DNA of 64,000 nucleotides from Pseudoruegeria sp039972875 (GTDB lineage: Bacteria > Pseudomonadota > Alphaproteobacteria > Rhodobacterales > Rhodobacteraceae). The stretch is from the NCBI GenBank assembly GCA_039972875.1, contig JBDWMA010000012.1:62001-126000 (forward strand). The letters run 5' to 3'. The position numbers and the translations under genes were made by a program. This document shows positions 45,682-54,559 of the stretch, in pieces (position 1 is the stretch's first letter; each line of letters opens with the position of its first letter). The notes under the pieces were generated by a model, which searched no databases, had not been told where the DNA came from, and worked only from the letters and a program-made list of their open reading frames with translations.

Positions 45682-46421
45682 TCTCCGCGTTCTTTCCAAC
45701 GCACTATCTGACGCATCACACCGTGCAGAGTTTGAACATCAGCCTTGGTCAAAGCCATACGCGACCACATGTTGCGCAGGTTCAGCTTCATGCTTTCGGC
45801 TTTGTGGTCCGGAAAGAAAAAACCAGCTTGATCGAGGCGTTCCTCAAAATGATCGCCCAGTTTCGTGACCTCGATACCTTCGGCAAATTCCGTTTTGGCC
45901 ATTTCCATACGTTCTGCAACGACTTCGCTGGTTTGGCGCTGCCATTCATAGGATGTCAACAACACACATTGAGCAAGGTTCAAAGAGGCGAATTCTGGAT
46001 TGACAGGCACAGAAATAATCGCGTTGGCCCGTGCCACATCATCATTTTCCAGCCCGGCGCGTTCCGGTCCGAACAAAACACCCACCTTTTGACCTTCAGC
46101 GATCAAATCACGCGCCTTTTTCATAGCGTGCTCGGGGCTAAGGACCGGTTTGGTCAGGCCGCGATGGCGTGCGGTGGTGGCAAAAACATAGTTACAATCG
46201 GCAATGGCGCTGTCCAAATCGCCGTGCAGTTGGGCCTCATCCAGCAAACGCCCTGCCCCGGACGCCATCGCAACGGCCTTTTGATTAGGCCAGCCGTCCC
46301 GCGGTGCGACGACCCGCATCCGGTCCAGCCCAAAATTCCACATCGCACGGGCAGCGCCGCCGATGTTTTCCCCCATCTGAGGGCGGACAAGGATCATCGC
46401 GGGCTGGTCGGTCGGGGACAT
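45678..46421 (-). CDS. trmJ: tRNA (cytidine/uridine-2'-O-)-methyltransferase TrmJ-like
   Basis: A 247-residue SPOUT methyltransferase that methylates the ribose of tRNA position 32. The N-terminal MILVRPQMGENIGGAARAMW is the TrmJ/LasT signature. The knot-forming region includes VGVLFGPERAGLENDDVARA and INPEF-like VPVNPEFASLNLAQCVLL. Convergent with the HxlR gene. Confidence 0.93.
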   Translation of the reverse strand: MSPTDQPAMILVRPQMGENIGGAARAMWNFGLDRMRVVAPRDGWPNQKAVAMASGAGRLLDEAQLHGDLDSAIADCNYVFATTARHRGLTKPVLSPEHAMKKARDLIAEGQKVGVLFGPERAGLENDDVARANAIISVPVNPEFASLNLAQCVLLTSYEWQRQTSEVVAERMEMAKTEFAEGIEVTKLGDHFEERLDQAGFFFPDHKAESMKLNLRNMWSRMALTKADVQTLHGVMRQIVRWKERGD

Positions 46422-46494
46422 GTTGAAACCTCAGGTTACAAATTCAAGCTGCGGCGTGATACGCTGCGCACATCATAGGTGCAAGGAGAGTTCC

Positions 46495-46824
46495 ATGGCA
46501 TATGACGAAGGTCACGCGCAAATCATGCGGGATTCGATGACAGACATCGATGGAATCAGCGAAAAGAAAATGTTCGGAGGTCTATGCTTCCTGCTCTATG
46601 GGAATATGGTCTGTGGGGTACATAAAGGTGGTGGCATGTTCCGGGTTGGCAAATCCCGTGAGGCCGAGGCCTTGGCGATTGAAGGTGCAGCGCCATTAAC
46701 ATTTACAGGGCGCCCCATGGGCGGCATGATAGAGGTCGATGAGGCTAATTTTGCAGATGATGAAAATCTGGCCAAATGGATACAGCTTTCTCTGACCAAT
46801 GCGATGTCCTTACCTCCAAAGTAG
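46495..46824 (+). CDS. TfoX N-terminal domain protein
   Basis: A 109-residue single-domain protein. It has the TfoX_N pattern EKKMFGGLCFLLYGNMVCG and GRPMGGMIEVDEANFADD. In gammaproteobacteria full-length TfoX (Sxy) regulates competence; stand-alone N domains are widespread and of unknown role. The start has AAGGAGAG upstream; a start 25 codons earlier is unsupported. Confidence 0.88.
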   Translation: MAYDEGHAQIMRDSMTDIDGISEKKMFGGLCFLLYGNMVCGVHKGGGMFRVGKSREAEALAIEGAAPLTFTGRPMGGMIEVDEANFADDENLAKWIQLSLTNAMSLPPK

Positions 46825-46881
46825 CCAATCCGAATAAACCGCGCTATAGGATGCGAAATTCAAAGAACAGGAGCCGGTCCA

Positions 46882-47502
46882 ATGGCTGACATTGAGCGCC
46901 CACAGATTTATCTCATCACGCCACCGGACATTGAATTATCGTCATTTCCGGCAGACTTGGACCGTGTCCTTGCCGCAGAAGACATTGCATGTGTCCGTCT
47001 GGCACTTGCCACCAAAGATGAGGACCGTCTGGCCCGTGCTGCGGACGCAATTCGCGAAGTGTGCCACGTCCATGATGTGGCGCTGGTCATCGACAATCAT
47101 GTGATGATGGTGGAACGCCTTGGTCTTGATGGGGTGCATTTGTTGGATGGATCACGATCCGTTCGCAAAACCCGTAAGGAACTGGGCCCTGATGCCATCG
47201 TCGGCGCGTTTTGTCATGCGTCCAGCCATGACGGATTAGTTGCTGGCGAAGCCGGTGCTGATTACGTGGCCTTTGGCCCGGTTGGTACAACGCCTTTGGG
47301 CGATGGCACCACAGCCCCTACAGATCTGTTCCAATGGTGGAGCGAAGTTGTTGAAGTCCCTGTTGTGGCCGAAGGCGCTTTGACAGCGGAAACCATTCGC
47401 ACACTTTCGCCTGTGACTGACTTTTTCGGAATCGGAGAAGAAATTTGGAAAAGTGATGATCCGGTGGCCGCCTTGCGCAGCCTGATTGCAGAAATGGAAT
47501 AA
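46882..47502 (+). CDS. ThiE-like (thiamine phosphate synthase superfamily) protein
   Basis: A 206-residue TIM-barrel protein related to thiamine phosphate synthase. LGLDGVHLLDGSRSVRKTRK and GEAGADYVAFGPVGTTPLG match the core. The usual ND in the active-site VNDR-like motif reads ID (VIDNH), and no thi genes adjoin it. It may be a paralogue of ThiE or a divergent relative with another role. Convergent with olsA. Confidence 0.8.
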   Translation: MADIERPQIYLITPPDIELSSFPADLDRVLAAEDIACVRLALATKDEDRLARAADAIREVCHVHDVALVIDNHVMMVERLGLDGVHLLDGSRSVRKTRKELGPDAIVGAFCHASSHDGLVAGEAGADYVAFGPVGTTPLGDGTTAPTDLFQWWSEVVEVPVVAEGALTAETIRTLSPVTDFFGIGEEIWKSDDPVAALRSLIAEME

Positions 47503-47506
47503 TAAG

Positions 47507-48334
47507 CTAGGACATATAGTCCTGATGCCCCTGCCTTACGGTCGTTTCGCAATAGGCCGATAGGGTTTTGCGATTGGTAAAAGAGGATACCTTGACTGGT
47601 GTGTGATAGATCACTTCGACCGATCCTTGCTCTTTAGCCGCTAATGTTTGCAATAAATGGGTGGCAAAATCCATGTCTCCCCACCAGCCATAAAACCGTG
47701 CATCCGCCCCCTTAGGGGCGTGATAAATCACGGTCACCGGCTGCACCCACAAACGCTCTTTTAAGGCAGGGGCAAAAAATGCCTGAAACAATGTTGGCTT
47801 GAAGTTCAACACCTGTCGACCATCCGTTGAAGTGCCTTCTGGGAAAAACAGTAGCTTATGCCCCGCAATCAGCCTCTCTTCGAAAATCTTCTGCTGCCCA
47901 CGAGCCTCTTTAGGATCGCGTTTGATAAACACCGTACCCGTAGCGCGGGCCAACCACCCAATGCCAGGCCAGTTCTCAACTTCGGCTTTTGAAACAAAAT
48001 ACACCCGCTTTTTGGCATTCAAGCTGAAAATATCAAGCCAAGAGGAATGATTGGCAACCACCGCCCCCTTGTGGCGCATTTGCTGACCAACCGATTGATA
48101 TTCCATACCCAAAATACGAAATGCATTTCGACAAACAAATTGGGTTATGTGTGGCGTCCATGGGCGATGCACCTCATAGATTGGTTTTTCGATCAATCGC
48201 ACGATCAGCAAAAGCAGCAAGCATCCAAAGGTCAATACCCCAAGTGCAGTCCCACGCAGGATAACCCGTCCCCAATCCTCCCACATAAGCGGCGGATGGC
48301 TGGGTGTCTCTTCGGATTGCCAGGTCGTGCTCAT
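47507..48334 (-). CDS. olsA: Lyso-ornithine lipid O-acyltransferase OlsA (PlsC family)
   Basis: A 275-residue membrane acyltransferase. The HX4D motif appears in NHSSWLDIFSL, and the glycerol-phosphate-type block FFPEGTSTDGRQ follows. An N-terminal helix (GVLTFGCLLLLLIVRLI) anchors it. Together with the preceding olsB, which overlaps it by 4 bases, it makes ornithine lipids: OlsB adds the amide-linked fatty acid, OlsA the ester-linked one. Confidence 0.92.
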   Translation of the reverse strand: MSTTWQSEETPSHPPLMWEDWGRVILRGTALGVLTFGCLLLLLIVRLIEKPIYEVHRPWTPHITQFVCRNAFRILGMEYQSVGQQMRHKGAVVANHSSWLDIFSLNAKKRVYFVSKAEVENWPGIGWLARATGTVFIKRDPKEARGQQKIFEERLIAGHKLLFFPEGTSTDGRQVLNFKPTLFQAFFAPALKERLWVQPVTVIYHAPKGADARFYGWWGDMDFATHLLQTLAAKEQGSVEVIYHTPVKVSSFTNRKTLSAYCETTVRQGHQDYMS

Positions 48335-49110
48335 GTTTTGCTTTCTCGCATGTAGCGATCCTTGTGGCGTTGAGTCATCTTATCTGTATCCATCACTAAA
48401 AACACGTCTGTCGTGTTAAATGTGTGATCCACAAAGGCACCATCCCCCACAAAGCCACCTAGGCGAAGATATGCTTTGATCAACGCAGGCGTATCCAACA
48501 TAGCTGCTTTGCGATCGATCTCATCCGTGGGCAGCAGATCCATTGAGCTATAATGCGCCGTGACCCCCCGTGCCCTCAGCTCTTTTGGTGCTAAGTAACG
48601 ATGGCGTAAATACGAAAGCGGTTGTGCCAGTGCCGAGAGGTCCGTCCCATGAAAACTAGCAACACCAAAAAGCACCTCAATCTGATGCTCTGCCACATAT
48701 TCCCCAAGTGCATTCCACAGATGCATCATCGCGGGACCACCCCGATAATCAGCATGCAAACAGGATCGTCCTAACTCCAACAATCGTCGACCAGAAGATT
48801 TGAGCGCCGTCAAATCATATTCAGCCTCACTGTAAAACTGCCCAGGGCCGTCCAAACAATCCCCCCGCAACAAGCGATAAACACCAACAACTCCGGCATC
48901 ATTTTCAGTGGCGCGTTTCCGATCAACCAACAACAAATGGTCATAAAAAGGATCAAACGCGTCCCGTTCGATCCCCAACCCGTGATCGACAAGATCGCCG
49001 TCCCCACCCAGCTCTTTGACAAAGACGTCATACCGTAGCTTTTGAGCCGCAACCAAGTCAGATTCAGTTTTCGCAATACGTGTTTCGAAGTCTTCGGAAG
49101 CAAAAATCAT
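48331..49110 (-). CDS. olsB: Ornithine N-acyltransferase OlsB
   Basis: A 259-residue GNAT-like acyltransferase that transfers 3-hydroxyacyl groups from ACP to ornithine. The family pattern AAQKLRYDVFVKELGGDGDL is near the N-terminus, with LELGRSCLHADYRGGPAMMH in the middle. It is cotranscribed with olsA. Ornithine lipids often replace phospholipids under phosphate limitation. Confidence 0.92.
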   Translation of the reverse strand: MIFASEDFETRIAKTESDLVAAQKLRYDVFVKELGGDGDLVDHGLGIERDAFDPFYDHLLLVDRKRATENDAGVVGVYRLLRGDCLDGPGQFYSEAEYDLTALKSSGRRLLELGRSCLHADYRGGPAMMHLWNALGEYVAEHQIEVLFGVASFHGTDLSALAQPLSYLRHRYLAPKELRARGVTAHYSSMDLLPTDEIDRKAAMLDTPALIKAYLRLGGFVGDGAFVDHTFNTTDVFLVMDTDKMTQRHKDRYMRESKT

Positions 49111-49165
49111 AAAGTGCGGCGATATCCGTTGCGTTTTTTGTGGTTCTAGAGAGATGAGGTAAAAA

Positions 49166-49264
49166 ATGCAAACATCGAAATCTTTTGCAAAATTTATTAG
49201 TTATTTTCACCACTTATGGTTGAAGCTGAGCAAAATTCAATTATTAAGAGATGTAGGTATTAAC
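49166..49264 (+). CDS. Possible DUF1127-like microprotein (32 aa)
   Basis: In an AT-rich gap between two leftward genes, an ATG with GAGG six bases upstream opens a 32-codon frame ending in TAA. The product starts MQTSKSFAKF and ends HHLWLKLSKIQLLRDVGI, which lines up with the DUF1127 tail LALKTLTESELRDVGL of the protein at 41274. It stops right after the conserved glycine; removing one T in the run at 49259-49262 would extend it by six codons, so it may be a remnant. Seen: ribosome site and motif. Inferred: that it is translated. Confidence 0.45.
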
Positions 49265-49276
49265 CAGTTAAGTTTA

Positions 49277-49456
49277 TTATAAATAGTTTTCTATTACAGG
49301 AACCAAATCCACATTCCGGCCATCTAGGACCACTTTGCCGGCCTCCCGAAAATTTACTGTAATTCGATTTCCTATGTTTGACTGCACTTGCCCAACCCCC
49401 CAATCTGGCTGATCAGCGTGCCGAACAAGCATACCCGGTTCCAAAATCGAATTCAT
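49277..49456 (-). CDS. DUF3553 family protein
   Basis: A 59-residue protein with the DUF3553 core EPGMLVRHADQPDWGVGQVQ, a small SH3-like beta domain also found in CarD-like proteins. It ends VPVIENYL. An in-frame ATG at 49489 would add 11 residues, but would sit 2 bases from the divergent chpT start, so the shorter start was preferred. It pairs with chpT in many Rhodobacteraceae. Function unknown. Confidence 0.8.
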   Translation of the reverse strand: MNSILEPGMLVRHADQPDWGVGQVQSNIGNRITVNFREAGKVVLDGRNVDLVPVIENYL

Positions 49457-49491
49457 GTCATTTCTATCATTCAATTTGAAAGGTTCCATCT

Positions 49492-50103
49492 ATGTCATCG
49501 TCACGTTCAGAAATACTTGCTCAGAGCGTCGGCGCACGTATCTGCCATGACCTCATAAACCCATTGGGTGCTGTTGGAAATGGGGTAGAGCTTCTTGGTC
49601 TATCCACTTCTGAAAATAGCGTGGAGTTGGAGTTGTTACAATCCTCTGTCAATGCCGCGCAAGCAAGGTTGCAGATGTTGCGCATTGCCTTTGGTCCAAC
49701 GACGGACGAGGCTATCGTCGAAGGGCATATTCTACGAACATTGATGACGCAGCTATCAAATGGACAACGGCATAAAATCGAATGGTTGCCCAGTAGCGGG
49801 ACTCCGCGCAACGTTGCGCAACTTGGGACTCTAATGGTTCTTTGTGTGGTGTCTGCTATGCCGACAGGCGGACATATTCGCGTTGTAAAAATCGGGGACT
49901 ACAGTGTGGTCGAGGTGACCGCCACCAGGATTGATCTGGATCCAATATTCTGGGATCACATTGCCGAACCAGCCGGCCTGCCCGCTCCTTCGGCCCGAAC
50001 CGTCCATTTTAATCTGTTGGCAGACCAAATTAAACAGACAGGTCGGGTTCCGCAGATCGAACTCATGGATAACGGCTTTGTCTTTTCAGTGCGCCCAACT
50101 TAA
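49492..50103 (+). CDS. chpT: Histidine phosphotransferase ChpT
   Basis: A 203-residue dimeric phosphotransferase that passes phosphate from CckA to CtrA. The N-terminal helix has the phospho-histidine in GARICHDLINPLGAVGNGVE. The C-terminal domain resembles a degenerate kinase ATPase domain without nucleotide-binding motifs. AAAGG precedes the ATG. In Rhodobacteraceae the CckA-ChpT-CtrA path controls motility and gene transfer agents. It converges with proA by 4 bases. Confidence 0.93.
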   Translation: MSSSRSEILAQSVGARICHDLINPLGAVGNGVELLGLSTSENSVELELLQSSVNAAQARLQMLRIAFGPTTDEAIVEGHILRTLMTQLSNGQRHKIEWLPSSGTPRNVAQLGTLMVLCVVSAMPTGGHIRVVKIGDYSVVEVTATRIDLDPIFWDHIAEPAGLPAPSARTVHFNLLADQIKQTGRVPQIELMDNGFVFSVRPT

Positions 50104-51356
50104 GGGCGCACAGCCCCGTCCCCTATGACGATGTACTTAAAGCTTGTCAGCTGTTGCGCGCCCACTGGGCCACGGGCGTGCATTTTGCCTGTTGCTATCC
50201 CGATTTCAGCACCCATCCCAAACTCTCCACCATCGGCAAATTGCGTTGAAGCGTTGCGCATCAAAATTGCACTATCCAAACGGGTAAAGAAGCGATCAGC
50301 AACAGCGTCATCCTCTGTTAGAACGCAATCTGTATGATTAGACCCATATTGACGTATGTGCGCGATTGCAGCGTCTGTATCTTCTACAACTGTGGCGGCA
50401 ATGATCATATCAAGAAATTCTTTACCAAAATCTTCTTGCGTGACAGGGACCGAGCCATTCAATGATACATCTGCTCTGACTTCAACACCGGCGTCTTTTA
50501 GCATCGCAACCAATTCGACGCCAAGTGTGTTTGCGATATCTTTATGAATCAACAAACATTCAGCCGAACCGCAAATACCTGTTCGACGGGTTTTGGAATT
50601 TAGTACAACTGCCTTAGCTTTTTCTGGATCAGCCGAAGCATCCACATAGATGTGGCAGATGCCTTCGAGGTGCGCAAACACAGGCACGCGCGCTTCGCGC
50701 TGCACAAGCCCCACAAGGCCCTTGCCGCCACGAGGCACGATGACATCAATAAAGTCTGTCATCTTGAGCATCGCCGCGACGGCTGCCCGATCCCTCGTAG
50801 GAACCAGTTGAATGGCATCCTCAGGAAGACCCGCAGAGCGCAATCCGTCCTGCAAACAGGCATGGATCAAACCGGCGGAATGAAAGCTCTCAGACCCACC
50901 GCGCAGAATAACCGCATTCCCAGCCTTCAGGCACAACGCACCGGCGTCGGCTGTCACGTTGGGACGGCTTTCATAGATCACCCCAATCACACCCAAAGGC
51001 GTCCGGATTCGTTTGATATTCAAACCGGATTCCATATCCCATTCGGTGATGGTCTCCCCAATGGGATCATCCTGACCGGCCACAGCGCGTAAACCAGCAA
51101 CAATTCCCTCAATGCGGGGTTCATCCAGCATCAACCGGTCCATCATCGCAGGGCTCAAACCCTTGGCCTGACCAAATTCCATGTCTTTTACATTGGCTGC
51201 GATAATTTCTACTCGCCGAGCCCAGACCGCCTCAGCCGCGGCCATTAAAGCGGTTTCTTTTTGCTCCGCTGCTGCAAATGCAAGCTCAGCCGAAGCCGCT
51301 TTGGCGCGTGTACCTATTTCAGCCATCAGCGCGTCAATTGTATCGATGTCTTTCAT
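50100..51356 (-). CDS. proA: Gamma-glutamyl phosphate reductase
   Basis: A 418-residue proline synthesis enzyme that reduces glutamyl 5-phosphate to glutamate semialdehyde. It has the ALDH-like fold with VIYESRPNVTADAGALCLK, VPRGGKGLVGLVQREA and the catalytic cysteine in TRRTGICGSAECLLIH. The ATG giving MKDIDTIDAL was chosen; AGGA lies upstream. It follows proB by 66 bases. Confidence 0.97.
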   Translation of the reverse strand: MKDIDTIDALMAEIGTRAKAASAELAFAAAEQKETALMAAAEAVWARRVEIIAANVKDMEFGQAKGLSPAMMDRLMLDEPRIEGIVAGLRAVAGQDDPIGETITEWDMESGLNIKRIRTPLGVIGVIYESRPNVTADAGALCLKAGNAVILRGGSESFHSAGLIHACLQDGLRSAGLPEDAIQLVPTRDRAAVAAMLKMTDFIDVIVPRGGKGLVGLVQREARVPVFAHLEGICHIYVDASADPEKAKAVVLNSKTRRTGICGSAECLLIHKDIANTLGVELVAMLKDAGVEVRADVSLNGSVPVTQEDFGKEFLDMIIAATVVEDTDAAIAHIRQYGSNHTDCVLTEDDAVADRFFTRLDSAILMRNASTQFADGGEFGMGAEIGIATGKMHARGPVGAQQLTSFKYIVIGDGAVRP

Positions 51357-51422
51357 CGTCGTCGTTCCTGTCGTTTCGGTGCACTTTGACAATTGATCTA
51401 TTCCATCAATATTGGGCGAAGG

Positions 51423-52529
51423 TCAAAGCACCATGTCATCTCTGTGGATAAGGGCCGCGCGGCCTGTGTAGCCGAGAATGCCCTCAATGTCACCGGAGCG
51501 CCTGCCCCGAATGGCTTTAGCCTCAGCGCCCGTATAGCGACTAAGACCTTTGCCAAGCGTTTGCCCACCCGGACCAAGGATGGAGACAGGGTCACCACGA
51601 CCGAAATCTCCTATGACCTCCGTAACCCCTGCTGGCAGCAGGGACTTTCCAAGTGTCAACGCATTGGCCGCCCCGGAATCCACACAGATTTCACCTTGAG
51701 GCTTCATTGCGGCAATCCAACGTTTGCGGGCCGTCTGCGGATCATCGTGGGGTAAGAACCACGTACAGGCCGCGCCATCCTCAAGTGCGGACAACGGATT
51801 AAGCGTACTGCCCTCAGTGATAACCATCGCACAGCCTGCACCAATCGCGGTTTTCGCCGCAAGCAATTTGGTCTTCATTCCACCTTTGGACAGGCCCGAC
51901 AAAGCATCCCCAGCCATTGCTTCAATCTCAGGTGTGATATCTTTAATCACATCGTAACGCGTGGCGCTGGGGTCTTCGGCAGGGTTTGCGGTGTAAAACC
52001 CATCGACATCAGACAACAACACCAGTTGATCCGCACCAATTGTCACCGCAATCTGTGCGGCCAATCGATCATTGTCACCAAAGCGGATTTCATCCGTAGC
52101 GATGGTATCATTTTCATTGACGATTGGCACAACGCCAAGGCTCAAAAGCTGAGATAACGTTGCGCGTGAATTCAGATAACGCCGCCGGTTTGCACTGTCT
52201 TCGAGCGTCAGTAGAACCTGAGCCGTGGTAATTCCATGTGGCGTCAGCGCCTCTTCATAGGCGCGGGCCAGTCGAATTTGACCAACGGCAGCTGCTGCCT
52301 GAGATTGTTCAAGCGGCAGATCGCCCGCAGGCAATCCCAACACCCCACGCCCAAGAGCGATAGAGCCAGATGAAACCAGCACAACATTGGTGCCGCGTGC
52401 AGAGATCTTTGCGACGTCCGCGGCCAGCGAAACGAGCCAGTCCTTTCGAAATGCACCCGTGTGACGATCCACCAATAACGCTGATCCGATCTTAACGACC
52501 AACCGTTTGGCGGAGTTTAGGGACGCCAT
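51423..52529 (-). CDS. proB: Glutamate 5-kinase
   Basis: A 368-residue enzyme that phosphorylates glutamate, the first step of proline synthesis. The amino-acid kinase domain begins RLVVKIGSALLVD and has VLVSSGSIALGRGVL and NENDTIATDEIRFGDND. A C-terminal PUA domain covers about residues 280-368. The start overlaps the obg end by 13 bases, so obg-proB(-proA) form one leftward operon. Confidence 0.97.
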   Translation of the reverse strand: MASLNSAKRLVVKIGSALLVDRHTGAFRKDWLVSLAADVAKISARGTNVVLVSSGSIALGRGVLGLPAGDLPLEQSQAAAAVGQIRLARAYEEALTPHGITTAQVLLTLEDSANRRRYLNSRATLSQLLSLGVVPIVNENDTIATDEIRFGDNDRLAAQIAVTIGADQLVLLSDVDGFYTANPAEDPSATRYDVIKDITPEIEAMAGDALSGLSKGGMKTKLLAAKTAIGAGCAMVITEGSTLNPLSALEDGAACTWFLPHDDPQTARKRWIAAMKPQGEICVDSGAANALTLGKSLLPAGVTEVIGDFGRGDPVSILGPGGQTLGKGLSRYTGAEAKAIRGRRSGDIEGILGYTGRAALIHRDDMVL

Positions 52530-53554
52530 ACTTCAGGCTCCTCTCCGTCGATTTTATGACGGAGCCGGTCCTCATCGATTTGGCTGCGCAAGGCCCGCAA
52601 CACGTCCACGACACCCTCACGAGACACCCCAGACATCAACATCACAGGCCCCCCCGTGACGGCCTCCATCTCTTCTTTGAGGAACGTCCGTTCCTCATCA
52701 TCCAACGTGTCGATCTTGTTCAAAACCGTCACTCTTGGTTTTTCGGCCAGAGGGCCTTCGTAATTCTCAATCTCTCCGATGATGGTTTTATAATCCTCCA
52801 TCGGGTTGCCTGTAGACCCATCAACCAGATGTAAGAGCACCGCACAGCGTTCGACATGGCCAAGGAACAAATCACCAAGGCCACGTCCCTCAGAAGCGCC
52901 TTCGATCAGGCCAGGAATATCAGCAACCACAAATTCAACGCCATCGACACCAACGACCCCCAAGTTAGGGTGCAAAGTGGTAAACGGGTAATCCGCGACC
53001 TTGGGCCGAGCATTTGATGTAGCGGCTAAAAAGGTGGATTTGCCAGCATTTGGCAGACCCAAAAGGCCGACATCCGCAATCAATTTTAGACGCAGCCACA
53101 GGCTACGCTCAACACCAGCCAAGCCGGGATTTGCACGACGAGGTGCTTGGTTTGTGGATGATTTAAAATGCAAGTTGCCAAACCCACCATTGCCGCCTTT
53201 GGCAAGCAGAACCCGCTGGCCAACTTCGGTGATATCGGCAATCAACGTTTCCTCATCTTCATCCAGAATCTCTGTGCCAACAGGGACGCGCAGGATAATA
53301 TCATCCCCGTCTTTACCTGTTCGCTGCGCTCCCATTCCAGGTTGCCCATTTTTGGCGAAAAAATGCTGCTGATAGCGGAAATCGATCAGCGTATTCAGCC
53401 CATCCACGGCTTCAGCCCAGACGTCACCACCGCGACCACCATCGCCCCCATTTGGACCACCGTATTCAATGTATTTTTCTTTGCGGAAGGACACACAGCC
53501 ACCGCCTCCACCACCGGAGCGGATGTGAACTTTGGCGAGATCTAGAAATTTCAC
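52517..53554 (-). CDS. obg: Obg/CgtA GTPase
   Basis: A 345-residue essential GTPase in ribosome assembly and stress control. The N-terminal Obg glycine-rich domain starts MKFLDLAKVHIRSGGGGGGC. The G domain has G1 GLPNAGKST, G3 DIPG and G4 NKID. The start is a GTG with AAGGA eight bases upstream, giving the usual family N-terminus; an in-frame TTG lies 6 codons earlier. It lacks the C-terminal OCT domain of some Gram-positive members. Confidence 0.97.
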   Translation of the reverse strand: MKFLDLAKVHIRSGGGGGGCVSFRKEKYIEYGGPNGGDGGRGGDVWAEAVDGLNTLIDFRYQQHFFAKNGQPGMGAQRTGKDGDDIILRVPVGTEILDEDEETLIADITEVGQRVLLAKGGNGGFGNLHFKSSTNQAPRRANPGLAGVERSLWLRLKLIADVGLLGLPNAGKSTFLAATSNARPKVADYPFTTLHPNLGVVGVDGVEFVVADIPGLIEGASEGRGLGDLFLGHVERCAVLLHLVDGSTGNPMEDYKTIIGEIENYEGPLAEKPRVTVLNKIDTLDDEERTFLKEEMEAVTGGPVMLMSGVSREGVVDVLRALRSQIDEDRLRHKIDGEEPEVWRP

Positions 53555-53659
53555 AGTAGTGTCCTTGCACAAATAGGTCGTATCGTTGCAGTATTCCCCA
53601 CAAAAGCGGACGTCAACCTTCGGTACGGCATCTATCTATAAGCAAATGCGGAGTATGCA

Positions 53660-54517
53660 TTGAATACCACGGCACAATCGGATGTTCTACAAACAGCACA
53701 GGTTCATTTTACGCCAACGGGACATGCCCTTCGGGTGTTTGGCATGCGACGGTCTGGAAACCACGGAATAATAAATTGGGTCCAGCGAAATATCGACACC
53801 GGAGAAACAGTGTTTTTGAACAACTGTCGGTTTGGTGACCCGTTGATAATGTTCCAATCTGTCACCCATGCAAAAGGGACATCAGAGCGGCGCATTTTGA
53901 ATGTTGATAACCACCCCAAAATGCGCACCGCAATTGCACAGTGGAATACCGCTGAACACCATATTGTTTCCTACGAAAATTTAACTCTGACCGAAGTCCT
54001 TACTGACCCAACGACGCCGTCTGGGCGATATTCTGAGGATGTCATCTGGCAAAACATTCTCATTTACAGGCGTTTTCTCAATTGGTTAGCCTCGTATCTT
54101 AAACTAATGCAAAAGAAAAAGAGCCACCCCTATCGACATATTCTTCGCGACGCTTTGTGGCGCTACAAAGCCGCATTAAAGGAAATTGATATGGCATCGG
54201 ACGCCCATATCATACCAATCCTTTATGACAATTGGGCGACCGATGCATCTTATCGTATGGATTGTCTCAACAGGATAAATTTACCATGTGTTGATAATAG
54301 TCTGGGAGAGATTGCGCGATTTGGAGGGGGATCCTCTTTTTCATCAGAAGGTCAAAACAGCGAAGAGGTTGTGCACGCCGAACGTTGGGCTGAATTCGTG
54401 GAAAATGGTAGGTTTCATAAAATTCTGAATACCGTTCTTGAAGACAAAGAATTTTACACTCTGATTGAGAAACATTTTCCCGATGACATCACCATTGCCA
54501 GAGAGATTGTTACTTAG
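53660..54517 (+). CDS. Sulfotransferase-like P-loop protein
   Basis: A 285-residue protein. The N-terminal RVFGMRRSGNHGIINWVQRN (about residues 24-43) resembles the PAPS-binding 5' loop of sulfotransferases, where the Arg-Ser-Gly-Asn-His pattern is common. No clear 3' phosphate motif was found. No in-frame ATG lies before this motif: the start is a TTG with GGAG six bases upstream. It is flanked by obg (divergent) and a GNAT gene (convergent). Its acceptor is unknown; polysaccharide or glycolipid sulfation is possible. Confidence 0.65.
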   Translation: MNTTAQSDVLQTAQVHFTPTGHALRVFGMRRSGNHGIINWVQRNIDTGETVFLNNCRFGDPLIMFQSVTHAKGTSERRILNVDNHPKMRTAIAQWNTAEHHIVSYENLTLTEVLTDPTTPSGRYSEDVIWQNILIYRRFLNWLASYLKLMQKKKSHPYRHILRDALWRYKAALKEIDMASDAHIIPILYDNWATDASYRMDCLNRINLPCVDNSLGEIARFGGGSSFSSEGQNSEEVVHAERWAEFVENGRFHKILNTVLEDKEFYTLIEKHFPDDITIAREIVT

Positions 54518-54559
54518 GCGATTTGTTCTTTGACCGTTGGAGGTGAATATCCACGGATT

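Noticed and set aside
45150..46478. Rightward frame of 442 codons across the HxlR and trmJ region
   Set aside because: It runs antisense to trmJ and out of frame with HxlR, both of which have clear family motifs. The product has no domain and odd composition.
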